Made by a program: the position numbers and the translations under genes | The notes under the pieces: model-generated | Told to the model about the DNA's origin: nothing | Databases searched by the model: none | Seen by the model: only the letters and a program-made list of their open reading frames with translations | NCBI RefSeq assembly: GCF_008728515.1 | Contig: NC_044985.1 | Location: forward strand, 80,452,155-80,516,154 | DNA length: 64,000 nt | Source of the DNA: Papio anubis | Lineage: Eukaryota; Chordata; Mammalia; Primates; Cercopithecidae | Reading direction: 5' to 3' | Shown: in pieces, positions 59,791 to 64,000 of the stretch | Numbering within the stretch: position 1 is the stretch's first letter | How the letters are laid out: the number at the start of each line of letters is the position of its first letter

Positions 59791-62192
59791 GGTTTTTTTG
59801 TTTTCTTTTTTGTTTTAATTTAACTTTTATTTTAAGTTCAGGGGTAGATGTGCAAGTTAGTTACATAGGTAAACTTGTGTCATGGGGGTTTGTTGTACAG
59901 ATTATTTCATCACCCAGGTACTAAGACTAGTTACCCACTAGTTAGTTTTCCTGATCCTCTTCCTCCTACTACTCTCCACCTTCCAATAGGCCCCAGTGTG
60001 TGCTGTTGCCCCTACATGTCCATGTGTTCTAATCATTCAGCTCCCACTTATAAGTGAGAAGATGCAGTATTTGGTTTTCTGTTCCTGCATTCATTTGCTA
60101 AGGATAATGGCCTCCAGCTTCATCCATGTTCCTGCAAAGAACATGATCTTGTTCTTTTTTATGGCTGCATAGTATTCCATGGTGTATATGTAATACATTT
60201 TCTTTATCCAGTCTACTATTGATGGGAATTTAGGTTGATTCCATGTCTTTGCTATTGTGAATAGCGCTGCAATGAACACACACATACACGTGTCTTTATA
60301 ATAGAATGCTTTATACTCCTTTGGGTATACACCCAGTAATGGGACTATTTCTATTTTTAGGTCTTCAAGGAATCTCCACACTGTCTTCCACAATGGTTGA
60401 ACTAATTAACACTCCCACCAACAGCGTGTAAGTGTTCCTTTTTCTCTGCAACCTCGCCAGCATCAGTTATATTTTGACTTTTTAATAATAGCCATTCTGA
60501 TTGGTGTGAGATGGTATCTCACTGTGGTTTTGATTTGCATTTCTCTAATAGTCAGGGATGTTGAGCTTTTTTTCCATATAATTGTTGGCTGCATGTATGT
60601 CTTCTTTTGAAAAGTGTTGGTTCATGTCCTTTGGCCACTTTTTAATGAATTGTTTTTATCTTGTAAATTTGTTTAAGTTCCTTATAGATGCTGGATATTA
60701 GATCTTTGTCGGATGCAGAGTTTGCAAAATTTTTCTCCCATTCTGTAGGTTGCCTGTTCACTCTGTTGATAGTTTCCTTTGCTGTGAAGTAACTTTTTAG
60801 TTTAATTAGATCCCATTTGTCAATTTTTGCTTTTGTTGCAATTGCTTTTGGTATCATCATCATGAAATCTTTGCCCATTCCTATGTCCAGAATGGTATTG
60901 CCTAGGTTGTCTTCCAGGTTTTTTATATGTTTGGGTTTTACATTTAAGTTTTAATCCATTCTGAGCTAATTTTTGTACGTGGTGTAAAGAAGAGGTCCAG
61001 TTTCAACCTTCTGCATAAGGCTAGGCAGTTATCCCAGCACCATTTATTGAATAGGGAAACCTTTCCCCATTGCTTGTTTTCGTCAGGTTTGTCAAAGGTC
61101 AGATAGTTGTAGGTGTGTGACCTTATTTCTAGGTTATCTATCCTGTTCCATTGGTCTATGTGTCTGTTTTTGTACCAGTACCATGCTGTTTTGGTTACTG
61201 TAGCCCTGTAGTATAATTTGAAGTCAAGTAGTGTGATGCCTCCAGCTTTGTTCTTTTTGCTTAGGATTGGCTTGGCTATACTGGGCTCTTTTTGGGTTCC
61301 ATATGAATTTTAAAATGGTTTTTTCTAGTTCTGTGAAGAATGTCAATGGTAGTTTAATAGGAACAGCACTGAATCTATAAACTACTTTGGACAGTATGGC
61401 CATTTTAATGGTATTGATTCTTCCTATCCATGGGCATGGAATGTTTATCCATTTGTTGATGTCATCTCTGATTTATTTGAGCAGTGTTTTGTAATTCTCC
61501 TTGTAGAGATCTTTCATCTCTCTGATTAGTTGTATTCCTAGGTCTTTTATTCTTTTTTTTTTTTTTTGGCAATTGTGGATGGGACTGCATTCCTGATTTG
61601 GCTCTTGGCTTGACTGTTGCTGGTGTTAATTGGAATGTTAATGATTTTTGCACATTGATTTTGTATCCTGATACTTTGCTGAAGTTGCTTATCAGCTTAA
61701 GGAGCTTTTGGGCTGCGATGATGGAGTTTTCTAGATATAGGATCATGTCATTTGCAAACAAAGAAAATTTGACTTCCTCTCTTCCTATTTGGATGCCCTT
61801 TATTTCTTTCTCTTGCCTGATTGCCCTGGCCAGGTCTTCCAGTGCTATGCTGAATAGGAGTGCTGAGAGAGGGCATCCTTGTCTTGTGCTGGTTTTCAAG
61901 GGGAATGCTTCCAGCTTTTGCCCATTCAGTATGATGTTGGCTGTGGGTTTGTCATTAGATGGTTCTTAGTACTTTGAGGTATCTTCCTTCAATACCTAGT
62001 CTACTGGGAGTTTTTAACATGAATGGGTGTTGAATTTTATCAAAAGCCTTTTCTGCATCTATTGAGATAATTATGTGGCTTTTGTCTTTAGTTCTGTTTA
62101 TGTGATGAATCACCCAAATACAGTTTTTAATCGAGTTTTGTTCTGGAAGTATATGTGGGGTGGGAGTAGTTATATGTTCTAACAATATGTTT
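59791..62192 (-). mobile_element. 5'-truncated L1 (L1PB/older L1PA type), sense with PGAP1
   Basis: About 2.4 kb: 3' UTR (GGGGTAGATGTGCAAGTTAG) at the left, ORF2 rightwards to about 62190. Frames at 60091-60393, 60642-60878, 61462-61899 and 61955-62185 are pieces of one ORF2 broken by stops and indels. The reverse transcriptase motif reads [11 protein letters not shown], so the second catalytic acidic context is altered from FADD. A T-rich insertion stands at 61552-61567. Inactive. Confidence 0.9.
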
Positions 62193-64000
62193 GCATTAAA
62201 ACATTTCTAAAGACACTTAGCTTTCCCCAATCTTCTTCAGAAGCACCAATGTGGGCAAGGAGGACAGAGATGCTCAAGCTAAAGAACCATTAATGAGTAG
62301 CTGACTAGATTCATGTGGGATGTTTATCAAACATAAACTCCTGGGCTTCACCCCAACTTAGCAAAGTCCCTGTGACAGGCTCATATGTTCTAATGTAAAT
62401 TAAAGACCTTAAAAGGGCCACATAAGCCACAGCTACAGGCAGCTAAGACCCAGCAGACAAATGGTAGCTAATATGAAACATAAATTAATTACGAAGAACT
62501 TGGATAATCTGTGCAGCTATCCACTCTAATGGCTTTTAAGTATTTATTCTCAAGAATGGCCAAGTGTTGAATTTATACGTGCTTTGATGGAGGGCTCCAT
62601 CTATTTCTTAAAAGTTCAGTACACGGAAATGCCTAACAGTGATATAATTCTCATCTGACATTACTTTTATTGAGATAGCAATATGAATAAAATTTACAAA
62701 ATTTCTTTGCTTTAGTCATCCCTTCAATTTCAAAGCAAAATAATTTTGTGTGCTGTTTATAAATGGCTAATACATATTACATACAATTTTTATTTTCATT
62801 AAAATAAAAGATCTGTCCTCTTAAGCTGAGAACACATAAGACTGCAGAATGCTATAATACTTGTTTTCTAACTTCTCTCTTTCACCATTTGCCATGAAAA
62901 GTAGGCAGCTGAAATAGCTTGTTCTCCTGCTATTCAGCCAGCTGTTTCTTACATTCAGAACAAACAACATAGGGACCTAGTGTTTGATACAGAGACTGAT
63001 TAATCTTTGGATATTTAAAATAATAATATAAAAATTTTATGATTTAAGAAATACTTCTTAAAACACAGGAGCAAAGTACATTTTATTGGGTTTTTAATAA
63101 TTTATTTCTTCTTAATCTTTACATTATAGGCTGGATAGAACATCCAAATTAATCTATACAATTCATCCATGTAATAAAAAATCACCTATACCCCTCAAGC
63201 TATTGAATAAAAAAATAAGTTGAGGAAATATTTAATAACACCTTATAAATGATTGTTCAGTAAGTATATCCTAACACTTTTGTTTGTTTTAATCCTGGTT
63301 AGGACAGTATCAGTGGGAGACCTTAAAAATGTTTGAGTCAATTTACTCTCCTACCATATTTGTTTGATAAACACAAGGTCACATGAATGAATATGTACAA
63401 ATAAGACTGACCAAGGTGACAAAAAAATTTGCAACCATTCCAAAGTGAAGTGTGACTTGCAATTATTTCTTCTGTCACCATTCCTCTCTGTTAGCATAAG
63501 TTTCTCATTCTCTGTATAGTATAGAGTTGACTATACATACAAATAATTATAAACATTCAGGAGCAAAAATAACTAACTTAATTGGAGCTAATTGTGAAAT
63601 AACTGGAAACCACCAGATGATTTCACTTACAAGTCAATGAATGAGTCTAGGATTCATTATGAAACTATATTTTTAAAGCACAGATTTACTTGAAGACTGA
63701 AAACTATCAATCCTGATAAAACATTATCAGTTACAATAAACACAATTTGGAAATCAGAACAGACATTTTCATCACATTTTAGAATTATTTTGCTTTTCAA
63801 CAACAGATTTTGAGACGATGCAAATAAGCCCTTTATAAAAGTACTTGCTGACCTACCAAAGTTGCTTAATCAAATCACAAACAACTATGAAATAAATCCC
63901 TGCTGTGACTTATCACCCTGGAGAGCACTAGATAAACTAGTTATTTGAGTGCTTGACCATGTATCGTATCTCTTTGAGATGTCCATTTCCCAACTGCAGG
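62193..64000 (-). other. PGAP1 intron to the right edge, nothing recognised
   Basis: AT-rich sequence. No further PGAP1 exon with suitable splice sites and phase was found. Confidence 0.5.

Noticed and set aside
63812..63858. Minus-strand segment ending in TTTG before GTAGGT with an upstream ATAG
   Set aside because: The possible exon would be only about 28 bp; the acceptor is weak and there is no sign that it encodes PGAP1 residues.

Overview
The window looks like chromosomal DNA of a catarrhine primate. It carries about 27 Alu copies or fragments, several ages of L1, ancient MIR, DNA-transposon fossils and degraded endogenous retroviruses. The one protein-coding gene I can support is the 3' half of PGAP1 (GPI inositol-deacylase), on the minus strand. 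Thirteen coding exons, all with GT/AG borders and matching phases, lie between 54816 and 20589. They encode 459 residues plus a stop codon, which would be residues about 464-922 if the protein has the 922-residue length known for human PGAP1. The N-terminal lipase half, the promoter and the earlier exons lie beyond the right edge.

Layout, left to right. 1-12300 is intergenic DNA downstream of PGAP1. It holds MIRs, two old LTR-like elements, Alus, an old L1 3' end and a minus-strand class I ERV remnant at about 10316-11910 with a primer-binding-site-like sequence and a gag-like fragment. 12330-20588 is a probable 8.3-kb PGAP1 3' UTR. 20589-27431 holds the last seven coding exons, closely spaced. 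27432-43500 is a 16-kb intron filled by nested transposons: an old L1M, a roughly 7.1-kb ERV with two LTRs that itself received Alus and two odd L1 fragments, then an old L1 with four Alus in it. 43501-54816 holds six more exons, with a 1.8-kb L1 antisense to the gene, a hAT-type fossil, an L1M 3' end and a young 5'-truncated L1. 54817-64000 is intron, with a Tigger-like fossil, Alus and a 2.4-kb L1 in the same orientation as the gene.

Species. Two L1 pieces (34106-34369 and 53772-54480) carry sequence variants that I associate with Old World monkey L1s rather than with young human L1s. No Old World monkey-type young Alu was seen, so the species call stays open. I found no tRNA, rRNA, CRISPR array or bacterial-type system, and no convincing undescribed gene system. 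The most unusual items are two L1 fragments without poly(A) tails inside the ERV, an exon-like plus-strand segment near 56100, and a perfect 14-bp palindrome at 58738-58770.
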